From assembly GCA_965276665.1 (NCBI GenBank), contig OZ255620.1:3596001-3660000 (forward strand): DNA of 64,000 nucleotides. The letters run 5' to 3'. The notes below the pieces were generated by a model. That model searched no databases. It was not told the origin of the DNA and worked only from the letters and a program-made list of their open reading frames with translations. Below are positions 39,391 through 47,924 of the stretch, piece by piece. Within the stretch, counting starts at the first letter, position 1. Each line of letters opens with the position of its first letter. The translations under genes and the position numbers were made by a program. This DNA is from CAWGJC01 sp965276665 (GTDB lineage Bacteria; Pseudomonadota; Alphaproteobacteria; Acetobacterales; Acetobacteraceae).

Positions 39391-40539
39391 TTATGGTTGC
39401 TGAAGGAGTTCCCGCGCGATGACCATGCGCTGGACCTCCGAACTGCCCTCGCCCACGCGGAACAGCCGGAGGTCGCGGAACGCGCGCTCGATGGGAAACC
39501 CGCGGATCAAGCCCATCGCCCCATGCACCTGGACGGCCCGGTCGGCGATGCGGAAAGCGGTCTCGGTGCACAGGAGCTTGCACATGCTGGCCTCCGCCCC
39601 GATCGGTTGACCATCGCTCACCGCCTCGACCGTCGGGTAGAGGAGACCCCTTGCGGCGGCCAGCTCGGTCGCGGAATCTGCCAGCATCCACTGAATCGCC
39701 TGGCGCTCCGAGAGTGGCGCGCCGAAGGTTCGCCGGGTTTTGGCGTGCTCGACAGACAGCGCCAGCAGCCGGTCGGCGGTCCCCAGGCACGAGCTGGCGA
39801 CGCTCAGACGTCCCTCGTTCAAAGTCTCGAGCGCCATCGAGAACCCGCGGCCGACAGTCCCCAGCACCGCCTCGTCAGGGACGATGCACCCGTCGAACGT
39901 CAGCTCCGACAGGATCCATGCGGCGGACCCCATGGTGCGGTCGGTCCGGCTGACCCGCATGCCCGGCGTGCCCTTGTCCACCAGGAACCCGGTCACGCGG
40001 CCTCGCCCTTTCGCCGCGGGGTCGGTGACGGCCATGACCAGCACCACGTCCGCGGCCTCGACGTGGGAGATGTAGTGTTTCATGCCGGTGATCGCCCAGC
40101 CGTCGGCGCGCCGTTCCGCCCGGGTGGTGATTGCCCCGGCGTCGGATCCCGCCTCCGGTTCCGTGAGGGCGAAGGATGTCTGCAGCAGGCCCTTGACGAT
40201 GGGAGGCAGGTATTTTCGCTTCTGCTCCGGCGTGCCGTGGCGCTCGATGGCCGAGGGCGTCAGCCCGTTGCTGCGCGCCAGCAGTACCGAGAACATCGGA
40301 TGCTGTCGGCTGACCTCCTCCTGCACCAGGCAGTAATGGGCCAGGCTCATGCCGGCGCCCCCCCACTCGGCCGGGAGACGCATGCCCAGATACCCCTGCT
40401 GGGCGAATACCTCGACCAGCTCGTCGGGAAACTCGTCGGCACTGTCCAGTGCCTCCGCCCAGCCGGTGAGCACGTCGTCGGCAAAGCGCCGGACCTGCTG
40501 TCGCAACTCCGCAAGCTTCGGCTGCAGCTCAATCCGCAT
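39391..40539 (-). CDS. Acyl-CoA dehydrogenase, first gene of the operon
   Basis: A 382 aa FAD enzyme, clearly paralogous to that at 31596-32753 (shared SERQAIQWMLADSA, EASMCKL-type, VQVHGAMGL and RVGEGSSE segments). Signatures include SFALTEPEAGSDAGAI, MKHYISHVEAADVVLVMAVTDP and HAKTRRTFGAPLSERQ. I place the start at 40539 (MRIELQPK), the conserved beginning of the family; an in-frame ATG at 40587 would add 16 residues and lies inside the divergent promoter region. It leads the minus-strand operon opposite the TetR gene. Confidence 0.93.
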   Translation of the reverse strand: MRIELQPKLAELRQQVRRFADDVLTGWAEALDSADEFPDELVEVFAQQGYLGMRLPAEWGGAGMSLAHYCLVQEEVSRQHPMFSVLLARSNGLTPSAIERHGTPEQKRKYLPPIVKGLLQTSFALTEPEAGSDAGAITTRAERRADGWAITGMKHYISHVEAADVVLVMAVTDPAAKGRGRVTGFLVDKGTPGMRVSRTDRTMGSAAWILSELTFDGCIVPDEAVLGTVGRGFSMALETLNEGRLSVASSCLGTADRLLALSVEHAKTRRTFGAPLSERQAIQWMLADSATELAAARGLLYPTVEAVSDGQPIGAEASMCKLLCTETAFRIADRAVQVHGAMGLIRGFPIERAFRDLRLFRVGEGSSEVQRMVIARELLQQP

Positions 40540-40574
40540 CAGGCGTTTCCCGTCCTCCCGGACGAAGCATCCGC

Positions 40575-40603
40575 TTGACTTACTCATCGGTCAACTGTGT
40601 TAT
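40575..40603 (+). promoter_or_regulatory. Candidate TetR promoter with overlapping operator
   Basis: TTGACT at 40575-40580 and TGTTAT at 40598-40603 are 17 bases apart, a fair sigma-70 promoter reading towards the TetR gene. The -35 box is the left arm of an inverted repeat, TTGAC (40575-40579) and GTCAA (40590-40594). A regulator bound here would block its own promoter and could act on the divergent operon. Confidence 0.5.
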
Positions 40604-40644
40604 TGTTTGGACGGTTGAGGGTTCGGCGATCGCGAGATGGGGCA

Positions 40645-41271
40645 TTGAGCGGAAGTGGCGGCCTAGAGGCCGGGACGGCCATCTCGTTCGATCGCAGGCG
40701 CCAGTTTCAGGCCAAGCGGCAACTCGTGCTGCGCGAGGCGGCGCGGCTGTTCAACGAGAAGGGGTTCGCCCAAGCGTCGCTGGACGAGGTGGCCGACCGG
40801 CTCGGCATCACCAAGCCGGCGTTGTATCATTACTTCCGCAGCAAGGACGAAATCCTCTTCGAGTGCTATCAGCACGCCTTCGACGCCGCGGACGCGGCCC
40901 TCGCCGAGGCGCATCGAGAGGGCCGTTCGGGACTGGAGAAAATGGCGACGTTCCTGCGCACCTACCTGCTTGGCGGCCTGGGGTCCGCCTGGCACGTGCT
41001 GCCGTTGCGCGACCAGAAGCTGCTGGCCGACGATTTCCGCCTGCGGCTGGACGAACGCCGCCGGGGACGGCGCGACAAGCTCCGGGACATCATCAGTGAG
41101 GGCGTGATCGACGGCTCGATCCGCCCCTGCAATCCCAAGCTCATCGTCAGTGCCTGGGCCGGCACGGTCGCCTGGGTGATCGAAAGCTTCCGCAACGACG
41201 GCGAATGGCTGGTCGCGGATGTTACGGAGGAGCTGGTGACCTTGTTCGTTCGCGGCCTCGCCCCGCGCTGA
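40645..41271 (+). CDS. TetR family transcriptional regulator
   Basis: About 208 aa. The helix-turn-helix is textbook: REAARLFNEKGFAQASLDEVADRLGITKPALYHYFRSKDEIL, followed by an alpha-helical ligand domain ending in VTEELVTLFVRGL. The start is uncertain; TTG at 40645 gives a sensible length, whereas GTG at 40597 adds a basic stretch without homology. It is divergent from the long acyl-CoA operon and upstream of the isocitrate-lyase-family gene, and most likely represses one or both until an acyl-CoA or free acid binds. Confidence 0.9.
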   Translation: MSGSGGLEAGTAISFDRRRQFQAKRQLVLREAARLFNEKGFAQASLDEVADRLGITKPALYHYFRSKDEILFECYQHAFDAADAALAEAHREGRSGLEKMATFLRTYLLGGLGSAWHVLPLRDQKLLADDFRLRLDERRRGRRDKLRDIISEGVIDGSIRPCNPKLIVSAWAGTVAWVIESFRNDGEWLVADVTEELVTLFVRGLAPR

Positions 41272-41319
41272 CCCTCGCGGAACTCTCGCTGACCCTCCCA
41301 TCATCCCGCTGGAGAGCAC

Positions 41320-42255
41320 ATGCCCTACCTCGTCGCAGCCGACGTTAACCCGGTCCCGGCCGGTGACCGGTTTCGCGCGCTGATGGCCCGTCCGAGGATC
41401 CTGCCGATTCCCGGCGCGCACAACGGAATGGCGGCGCTGCAGGCGAAGGCCGCCGGGTTCGAGGCGCTGTACATCTCCGGCGCCGCCATCACCGCATCGA
41501 TGGGTTTGCCGGACCTGGGCATCATCCCCGTCGACGAGGTGTGCTTCTTCATTCGCCAGGTCGCCCGCGCCTCGGGCCTGCCGATCCTGGTCGACGGCGA
41601 CACCGGATTCGGCGAGATACTCAACGTGATGCACATGGTCCGCAGCTTCGAGGATGCGGGCGGCGCGGCGGTACAGATCGAGGACCAGTTGCTGCCGAAG
41701 AAGTGCGGCCACCTGAATGACAAGAAACTCGCCGATCCGCATGACATGGCCGCGAAGGTGGCTGCGGCACGCAAGGCGCGCCGCCACCTGCAGATCGTGG
41801 CGCGCACCGACGCCGCGGCCAGCGAGGGCATGGAGGGAGCCGTCGCGCGCGCCAAGCTCTATTTCGAGTCAGGCGCGGACGCGATCTTTCCCGAAGCGCT
41901 GTACGACGCCGAGATGTTCCGCGAGTTCGCGCGCCGCATGCCGGGGGTTCCGCTGCTGGCGAACATGACCGAATTCGGTCGCACTCCGTTCTTCACCGCG
42001 CCGGAGTTCGAGGCAATGGGCTACCGCATGGTGATCTGGCCGGTCAGCTCGCTGCGCGTGGCCAACAAGGCGCAGGAGAAAATGTATGGCGCGCTTTGGC
42101 GGGACGGGGGCACGCACAACGTCGTGAACGAAATGCAGACGCGCACGGAACTCTACGCAACGCTCGGCTACCACGAGTTCGAAGCCTTGGACGCTTCCAT
42201 CGTGACGACCGTCATACCGCAGGCGATGCCGCAGCTTGATCCGAAAATGCTCTAA
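41320..42255 (+). CDS. Isocitrate lyase/PEP mutase family protein (methylisocitrate lyase-like)
   Basis: A 311 aa TIM-barrel enzyme of the isocitrate lyase superfamily. The catalytic Cys129 lies in KKCGH, as in methylisocitrate lyase (KRCGH), and the Mg-binding acids in VDGDTGFG (about 92-98) and QIEDQ are intact, so a C-C lyase activity on a 2-hydroxy-tricarboxylate or malate-type acid is likely. GGAGAG precedes the ATG. It lies 48 bases after the TetR gene, on the same strand. No methylcitrate synthase or dehydratase is nearby, so a dedicated propionate cycle is not shown. Its TAA stop falls inside a short repeat, AAAATGCTCTA. Confidence 0.88.
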   Translation: MPYLVAADVNPVPAGDRFRALMARPRILPIPGAHNGMAALQAKAAGFEALYISGAAITASMGLPDLGIIPVDEVCFFIRQVARASGLPILVDGDTGFGEILNVMHMVRSFEDAGGAAVQIEDQLLPKKCGHLNDKKLADPHDMAAKVAAARKARRHLQIVARTDAAASEGMEGAVARAKLYFESGADAIFPEALYDAEMFREFARRMPGVPLLANMTEFGRTPFFTAPEFEAMGYRMVIWPVSSLRVANKAQEKMYGALWRDGGTHNVVNEMQTRTELYATLGYHEFEALDASIVTTVIPQAMPQLDPKML

Positions 42256-42276
42256 TACCAGCCACCGATCGTGGTG

Positions 42277-42455
42277 ACTCGTCTGTGGTCTCACATGCCA
42301 AGATCAAGACGGACACGATCGACGCAATGTGCTGGCCAAGCTCTATGTCGGTAACTTTCTGCCGGAAGCCTGGGTGCCGGACGAGAGACGCAGGTGCTGC
42401 GGCTGGATTACCGGCGAGACCGTGCTCAGCAACGGCGGCTCAAGACTCTAATGTC
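42277..42455 (+). pseudogene. IS110 family transposase remnant
   Basis: Three frames together spell the N-terminal DEDD domain of an IS110-type transposase. They read SHAKIKTDTIDA, then after a frameshift NVLAKLYVGNFLPEAWVPDE, then after a second shift TQVLRLDYRRDRAQQRRLKTLM. Intact members read roughly AKTKTDxxDAxVLAxLxAxxFLPExWxPDExTxxLRxxxxRRxxLVxQRTRLKN. Only about 60 codons remain, with no C-terminal domain. It lies directly after the isocitrate-lyase-family gene. Confidence 0.75.
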
Positions 42456-42484
42456 TCTGTCGGGACCGCCGGCGTCGGGGTGCG

Positions 42485-44533
42485 CTACCGGAAATACCAC
42501 TGCTCCGGATGGGCGCTCCATGGCGTACGGCAATGTTGAGAGACGCAGACGCGTTCGGGCACGTTCTCCAACTTGTCGCTGACGATCCGCACGGCCTGGA
42601 ATGACGGTGATTGCCCAACCAGCCCGATCGCCCATTGCTGATCGACGGCGAGCTTCCAGAGTTCCTGTGCCGTCTTGTCGCGGTCCTGCTGCGGCTCGCC
42701 GGCCGCCCGACGCATCAGCGAGTAGGCCCGCAGCAGGGCGGGATCGGTCGGCTTCACGCCGGCCGTGCCGTTCGAACTGTACCAGAGCGCATTCGCGACG
42801 CCGAAATATCCCGAGGTCGGATCGACCGGCAAAGCCAGCGTGGGATACAGGAATAGGCTCTCGGTGCCGTTATTCGTCCAGATGAGGATCTGGTGCTGAT
42901 CGCCGCGCATCCGGGTGAACAGCAGGCTGCGCTCGAACACCTTCTCATCCGCGGCAATGCCGATCTTGCGCCATTGCTGGATGATCATCTCGACTTGCTG
43001 CGGCCAGGTCGGCGTCAGTGTCTGGCCGACATCGATCTGCAGACGTAGCCGCTGGCCGTTATCGGTGCGCAGGCGATAGCCCTCGGCGTCTTTCTTGGTC
43101 AGGCCGATCTTGTCGAGCAACGCATTGGCCTGCGCGATGTCGAGCGTCGACCAGCGCGTACGCCATTCCTTGCCCGGACTCTCCGGCATGATCTCCGCCG
43201 GCGCGACCGAGCCGGGCGTCCCGAGCCCGAGCCAGAAGGCCTCGTTGAGCTGATCGCGGTCGATGCCGAGCGAGAGCGCACGGCGGAAATCGGGGATTCC
43301 GAGCCACTTCGCGATTTCCGGATCGGCCCGATAGGAGGTGTTGAAGAACAGCGCCGAATCAGACCCGTTGAAGCCCAGATCGAGATGAATCTTGTAATGG
43401 CTGCGTGCCGCATTGTCGATCAGCGTGGGCAGCTTGCCGAGATCGATAAACCGCTCCTGGTCGTCATACTCCCCGGCGATCGCCCGCAAATTGATGACTT
43501 CCGGGTTCTCCGCGAGCGACATCTGGATGCGATCGATATACGGGAGCTGATTCCCCGCCGTGTCCACCTCGTAGTAATAGGGGTTGCGCTCGAGAACCCA
43601 TTGCTGGCCGTTGATCGGCTCGATCATCTTCCAGGCGGCGAGGGTGGGCAGGTCGCGGTTGATGCGCCAATCCGACTTGAAGTGGAAATACTGCACCCAG
43701 TTGTCATAGCCCGCCGCTTTTGCCTGCGCATTCAGCGCCTCGACGGAGCCGTATTTCGGCAGGAACTGCTTGAGGTAATGCGCGGGCGCATAGCCGCCAT
43801 AGGCGAACCCCTCCGACTGCGTGCGGGACGGCCCGCCGCCGATCAGCGTGTCCCCGGCCAGCAGGCGGATGAACAGGAAATAGGGATCGTCGAACTCGAA
43901 GGCGACGGTCGTGTCATCCACTTTGACGATGCGGCCCGGCTTGCCGTTCACCGACATTTCCGCCATCGGCGCCGGCACGATGTCCTTGTTGCCGTACATG
44001 TCCTGAAACCAGAACACGAAGTCATCGGCATTGAACGGCGCGCCGTCCGACCATTTCATGCCCTTGCGCAGGAAGATCGTCGTGCGTCGCCCGTCGGGGC
44101 TGACCTCCCAGCTCTTGGCGACGCTCGGCTGCAGATCGATGCCGGCCGCATCGAAGAAGATCAGCTTCTCGCCGGAGCGCAGCCGGTTGCCGTTCTCGCT
44201 GTCGCTCGGCCCGATGAAGCCGCGCCGCCAGGTGCCGCCGAACTTGCCGATGTTGTGCAGCGGCTGCACGACCATCGGTTCCTGCGGCAGCCGCTCGGCG
44301 ACGGGCGGCAGCTTGCCGGCGCGAACCTGGTCGGCCAGCATCGGCGCCTCGTGGAAGCTCGTCGGCATGCGGGCCGGATCGGTGATGATCGTCGGGCCTT
44401 CGAGCTTGCCCACGAGGCCGGATTGGTCGAAGGCGCTCGACTGCGATGTTGTCTGCGCAGCCGCCGGCAAGGGCAGCGCATGCGAGCCCAGGGCGGCAAG
44501 CAGCAAGCTCACCGCGAGCGTGGTCGGTTTCAT
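42485..44533 (-). CDS. ABC transporter substrate-binding protein, family 5, large form
   Basis: A 682 aa periplasmic binding protein with a signal peptide (MKPTTLAVSLLLAALGSHALPLPAAAQ). It contains the SBP_bac_5 core: KSWEVSPDGRRTTIFLRKGMKWSDGAPFNADDFVFWF (about 130-167) and RRALSLGIDRDQLNEAFW. It is about 150 residues longer than DppA, matching a subgroup that includes alpha-galactoside binders of rhizobia, so an oligosaccharide ligand is as likely as a peptide. ATG at 44533 follows GAGGGAA. It is divergent from the matching permease and ATPase genes. Confidence 0.9.
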   Translation of the reverse strand: MKPTTLAVSLLLAALGSHALPLPAAAQTTSQSSAFDQSGLVGKLEGPTIITDPARMPTSFHEAPMLADQVRAGKLPPVAERLPQEPMVVQPLHNIGKFGGTWRRGFIGPSDSENGNRLRSGEKLIFFDAAGIDLQPSVAKSWEVSPDGRRTTIFLRKGMKWSDGAPFNADDFVFWFQDMYGNKDIVPAPMAEMSVNGKPGRIVKVDDTTVAFEFDDPYFLFIRLLAGDTLIGGGPSRTQSEGFAYGGYAPAHYLKQFLPKYGSVEALNAQAKAAGYDNWVQYFHFKSDWRINRDLPTLAAWKMIEPINGQQWVLERNPYYYEVDTAGNQLPYIDRIQMSLAENPEVINLRAIAGEYDDQERFIDLGKLPTLIDNAARSHYKIHLDLGFNGSDSALFFNTSYRADPEIAKWLGIPDFRRALSLGIDRDQLNEAFWLGLGTPGSVAPAEIMPESPGKEWRTRWSTLDIAQANALLDKIGLTKKDAEGYRLRTDNGQRLRLQIDVGQTLTPTWPQQVEMIIQQWRKIGIAADEKVFERSLLFTRMRGDQHQILIWTNNGTESLFLYPTLALPVDPTSGYFGVANALWYSSNGTAGVKPTDPALLRAYSLMRRAAGEPQQDRDKTAQELWKLAVDQQWAIGLVGQSPSFQAVRIVSDKLENVPERVCVSQHCRTPWSAHPEQWYFR

Positions 44534-44547
44534 CGTTTCCCTCCGCG

Positions 44548-44565
44548 GCCACGCTCGGGCGTGGC
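44548..44565 (-). other. Small hairpin in the 5' leader of the binding-protein mRNA
   Basis: GCCACG at 44548-44553 and CGTGGC at 44560-44565 form a 6-pair stem with a 6-base loop just upstream of the GAGGG ribosome site of the 682 aa binding protein. It may affect translation or mRNA stability, or be an operator; neither is shown. Confidence 0.35.
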
Positions 44566-44780
44566 TCGTTGGCGCGAAGTGAAACACACTGGCCGCCGTG
44601 CTGAACAGCATCTTTCTGCCTGCTGGTTCGCTTGCGCATGCCTGGAAGGGGCGGCGTCACGCCGGGCGAGGCAGCTTCGTTTCCTTGCTCTTCGCGGCGC
44701 GGGCTGCGATGCTGCGCAACCGGCCGCACAGAGCCGGAGGAGGACGTCGTGGCCGCGCAGCCGATGCACGCCGGGGCCTC

Positions 44781-45773
44781 ATGCTGACCTATCTGGCACG
44801 CAGAGCGGTCATCGGGCTCGTCACCTGCGTCGCGATCTCGGTCGTGACATTCATCATCATCCGCCTTCCCCCCGGCGATTTCGTCGACGCGTACCTCGCC
44901 AATCTGGCGAGCTCAGGCAGCACGGTGACGGCTGCGCAGGCTGCGGCGATGCGCCATGATCTCGGGCTCGATCGCTCGATGATCGTGCAATATCTCCTAT
45001 GGATCGGCCACATCGCGCATGGCGATTTCGGCGTCTCGATGCTGTTCAAGCGGCCGGTGATGGAGGTGATCGGCGACCGGCTCTGGCTCACTCTCGCCGT
45101 CTCGGTCGCCGCGCTGGTCCTGACCTGGGCGCTGGCGCTGCCGATCGGCATCTACTCGGCGGTGCGGCAATATTCCTGGGGCGATTACGCCGCGACCACG
45201 CTCGGCTTCATCGGGCTCGGCATCCCGAATTTCCTGCTGGCGCTGATCCTGATGTATCTCGGATTCCGCTATCTGGGGCTCAGCGTGGGCGGCCTGTTCT
45301 CCCCGCAATACGTGCAGGCGCCGTGGAACGCGGCGCGGCTCTGGAATCTCGTCAAGCACCTGCCGCTGCCTGCCTGCGTGCTGGCGCTCGCCGGCACCGC
45401 GCAGCTCATCCGGATCATGCGCGCGAACCTGCTCGACGAGCTCCGCCGTCCCTACGTCGTCACCGCGCGCGCCAAAGGCCTGAGCGAGACGCGGGTGCTG
45501 CTGAAATATCCCGTGCGGGCCGCGCTCAATCCCTTCGCCAGCTCCGTCGCTTATATCTTTCCGTCGCTCGTGTCTGGCAGCATCATCGTCTCGCTGGTGC
45601 TCGGCCTGCCGACCGTGGGCCCGCTGCTGCTGCAGGCGCTGCTGGCGCAGGACATGTATCTGGCGGGCACCATCGTGCTGCTGCTCGGCGTTCTCACCGT
45701 CGCCGGAACCCTGGTCTCCGATCTCGTGCTGATGTGGGTGGAGCCGCGCCTGCGGTTGACCGGGCGGCCATGA
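44781..45773 (+). CDS. ABC transporter permease, DppB/OppB type
   Basis: A 330 aa inner-membrane permease beginning MLTYLARRAVIGLVTCVAISVVTFIIIRLPPGDF, the typical first helix and RxPPGD turn. The EAA-type loop reads TARAKGLSETRVLLKYPVRAALNPF (about 229-253). The start at 44781 was chosen over a longer frame from 44598 because family homology begins here; its ribosome site is weak. It ends in an ATGA overlap with the next permease gene. Confidence 0.93.
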   Translation: MLTYLARRAVIGLVTCVAISVVTFIIIRLPPGDFVDAYLANLASSGSTVTAAQAAAMRHDLGLDRSMIVQYLLWIGHIAHGDFGVSMLFKRPVMEVIGDRLWLTLAVSVAALVLTWALALPIGIYSAVRQYSWGDYAATTLGFIGLGIPNFLLALILMYLGFRYLGLSVGGLFSPQYVQAPWNAARLWNLVKHLPLPACVLALAGTAQLIRIMRANLLDELRRPYVVTARAKGLSETRVLLKYPVRAALNPFASSVAYIFPSLVSGSIIVSLVLGLPTVGPLLLQALLAQDMYLAGTIVLLLGVLTVAGTLVSDLVLMWVEPRLRLTGRP

Positions 45774-46921
45774 GCGCGATCATCCCGGCGACCGGGGCCG
45801 CCGGCGCGCCGCAACCGCTGGCCGAGCCTGAGGTCGCCGATCGCTACGCGCAGGCCACGCAGCTTCAGCTTACCTGGTGGCGTTTTCGCCGCCATAAGCT
45901 CGCGGTCGCGAGCCTCGCGATCGTCGTGGTATTTTATCTGGTGGCGATCTTCGCCGATTTTCTCGCGGTCACCGACCCGCTCGCGACGGATGCAAGGCGC
46001 AGCTACATGCCGCCGCAGGCGATCCATCTGTTCGGCGGCGGACCTTCGCTCCTGTCCGTCTCCGGCATCAAGGGCGTGCGCGACATGCGCAGCTTCAAGA
46101 TCGTCTACAAGCCTGATCCCGGGAGGACCTTGCCGGTCGGCCTGTTCGCGAGAGGCTACGAATATCGGCTGTTCGGCCTGTTCCCGACGGACCGTCACCT
46201 GTTCGGCCTGGAGCATGCGGGACCGGATGACGGCATATTCCTGCTCGGCACGGACCAGCTCGGCCGCGACCTCTATTCGCGGCTCATGCTGGCCACGCGC
46301 ACCTCGCTCTCCATCGGTCTCGCGGGCGTCGGGCTCAGCCTGATCCTCGGCGTGCTGCTCGGCGGGCTTTCGGGGCTTTATGGCGGCGTCGTCGACATGC
46401 TCATCCAGCGCGTGATCGAGGTGATCCGTTCGATCCCGACCATCCCGCTCTGGATGGCGCTCGCCGCCGCGCTGCCGAACACCTGGAGCGTCACCCAGGT
46501 CTACATGGCGATCACGCTGATCATCTCGCTGATCGGCTGGACCGATCTCGCGCGCGTGGTGCGCGGGCGGTTCCTCGCCTTGCGCGAGGAGGATTTCGTG
46601 ATCGCCGCCGAGCTCGCCGGGGCAAGCCGCCTGCGCATCATCTTCCGCCACATGCTGCCCTCCTTCGCAAGCCACGTCATCGCGGCGACCACGCTCGCGC
46701 TGCCGGCGATGATCGTCAGCGAGACCTCGCTGAGCTTTCTCGGCCTCGGGCTGCGGCCGCCGGCGATCAGCTGGGGCATCCTGCTGCAGGACGCGCAGAA
46801 CATCCAGGTTCTGGTCGGCGCGCCCTGGCTGCTCTGGGCGGCGGTGCCGGTGATCCTGGTGACGCTGGCCTTCAACTTCCTGGGCGACGGGCTGCGCGAC
46901 GCGGCGGACCCCTATGGGTGA
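45770..46921 (+). CDS. ABC transporter permease, DppC/OppC type with extended periplasmic loop
   Basis: A 383 aa permease. After the first helix (about 46-66) comes an unusually long periplasmic segment (about 70-150, including YMPPQAIHLFGGGPS and LFGLFPTDRHLFGLEH) before the family's FLLGTDQLGRDLYSRLM motif. The EAA loop is AAELAGASRLRIIFRHMLPSF. Standard DppC proteins are about 300 aa, so the insert adds some 60-80 residues, as in the subgroup that pairs with large binding proteins. It overlaps the permease before it by 4 bases and the ATPase gene after it by 8. Confidence 0.92.
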   Translation: MSAIIPATGAAGAPQPLAEPEVADRYAQATQLQLTWWRFRRHKLAVASLAIVVVFYLVAIFADFLAVTDPLATDARRSYMPPQAIHLFGGGPSLLSVSGIKGVRDMRSFKIVYKPDPGRTLPVGLFARGYEYRLFGLFPTDRHLFGLEHAGPDDGIFLLGTDQLGRDLYSRLMLATRTSLSIGLAGVGLSLILGVLLGGLSGLYGGVVDMLIQRVIEVIRSIPTIPLWMALAAALPNTWSVTQVYMAITLIISLIGWTDLARVVRGRFLALREEDFVIAAELAGASRLRIIFRHMLPSFASHVIAATTLALPAMIVSETSLSFLGLGLRPPAISWGILLQDAQNIQVLVGAPWLLWAAVPVILVTLAFNFLGDGLRDAADPYG

Positions 46922-47924
46922 TCCCGTCCTCTCGGTCCGCGACCTGGTGGTCGCGTTCGGGGCGCAGCACTATACCGTCCAGGCGCTCGACGGCGTCAGT
47001 CTCGATCTGCATCGCGGGCGCATCCTCGGTGTCGTCGGCGAGAGCGGGTGCGGCAAGAGCGTCACCGCGCGGGCGATCCTGCGCATTCTCGACCATGCCG
47101 GGCGGATCGTCTCGGGGCGAGTGCTGCTCGACCCGGGCTCCAAGTCGGAACTGGATCTCACGGCGCTCGCCGCGAACGATGCGCGGATGCGGGCGGTGCG
47201 CGGCGGCCGCATCGGGCTGATCTTCCAGGAGCCGATGACGGCGCTCAGCATCCATTACACGATCGGCAACCAGATCATCGAGGCGATCCGCCAGCATGGC
47301 GGGCTGTCCGCGCGGCGCGCGCGCGAGACGGCGATCGCGCTGCTGCGCGATGTCGGCATTCCGCGCGCGGAGACGCGCATCGACGCCTATCCGTTCCAGC
47401 TCAGCGGCGGCTTGCGCCAGCGCGTCGGCATCGCCCTCGCTCTGGCGGGAGAGCCCGACATCCTGATCGCCGACGAGCCGACGACGGCGCTCGATGTCAC
47501 CACGCAGGCGCAGATCCTGGCCCTGCTGCGGCGATTGCAGCAGGAGAAGGGCATCGCGGTCATGCTCATCACCCATGATATGGGGGTGATCGCGGAGATG
47601 GCCGACGACGTCGCCGTCATGTATCTCGGCCGGGTGGCGGAATTCGCGCCGGTGCGCACGCTGTTCAAGGCGCCGCAGCACCCGTACACGCGCGCGCTGC
47701 TGCGCTCGGTGCCGAGCATCCTCGCGACGCCGCGCCAGCGCTTGGCGACGATCGGCGGGGCGGTGCCGCATCCGAGCGCGCGGCCGGGCGGCTGCCCGTT
47801 TCATCCGCGCTGCCCGGAAGTGATCCCCGGACGCTGCGCCGCCGAGCTGCCCTTGCCGGTCGCGCCGGATCATGCGAGCGCCAGCTGCTTTCGCGCGCAA
47901 TGCTCCGAGGCCGTGCCGGCATGA
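46914..47924 (+). CDS. ABC transporter ATP-binding protein, DppD/OppD type
   Basis: A 336 aa ATPase. Walker A is GESGCGKSV, the Q-loop is LIFQEPMTALS, the signature is LSGGLRQRVG, Walker B is ILIADEPTTALD and the H-loop is MLITHDMGV. The C-terminal oligopeptide-type extension with its cysteine cluster (GCPFHPRCPEVIPGRC) is present. It overlaps the upstream permease gene by 8 bases and the second ATPase gene by 4 bases. Confidence 0.95.
   Translation: MGDPVLSVRDLVVAFGAQHYTVQALDGVSLDLHRGRILGVVGESGCGKSVTARAILRILDHAGRIVSGRVLLDPGSKSELDLTALAANDARMRAVRGGRIGLIFQEPMTALSIHYTIGNQIIEAIRQHGGLSARRARETAIALLRDVGIPRAETRIDAYPFQLSGGLRQRVGIALALAGEPDILIADEPTTALDVTTQAQILALLRRLQQEKGIAVMLITHDMGVIAEMADDVAVMYLGRVAEFAPVRTLFKAPQHPYTRALLRSVPSILATPRQRLATIGGAVPHPSARPGGCPFHPRCPEVIPGRCAAELPLPVAPDHASASCFRAQCSEAVPA

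Noticed and set aside
38299..40578. A 759-codon plus-strand frame
   Set aside because: Antisense to the MFS and acyl-CoA dehydrogenase genes, rich in Arg, His and Gln, with no domain.
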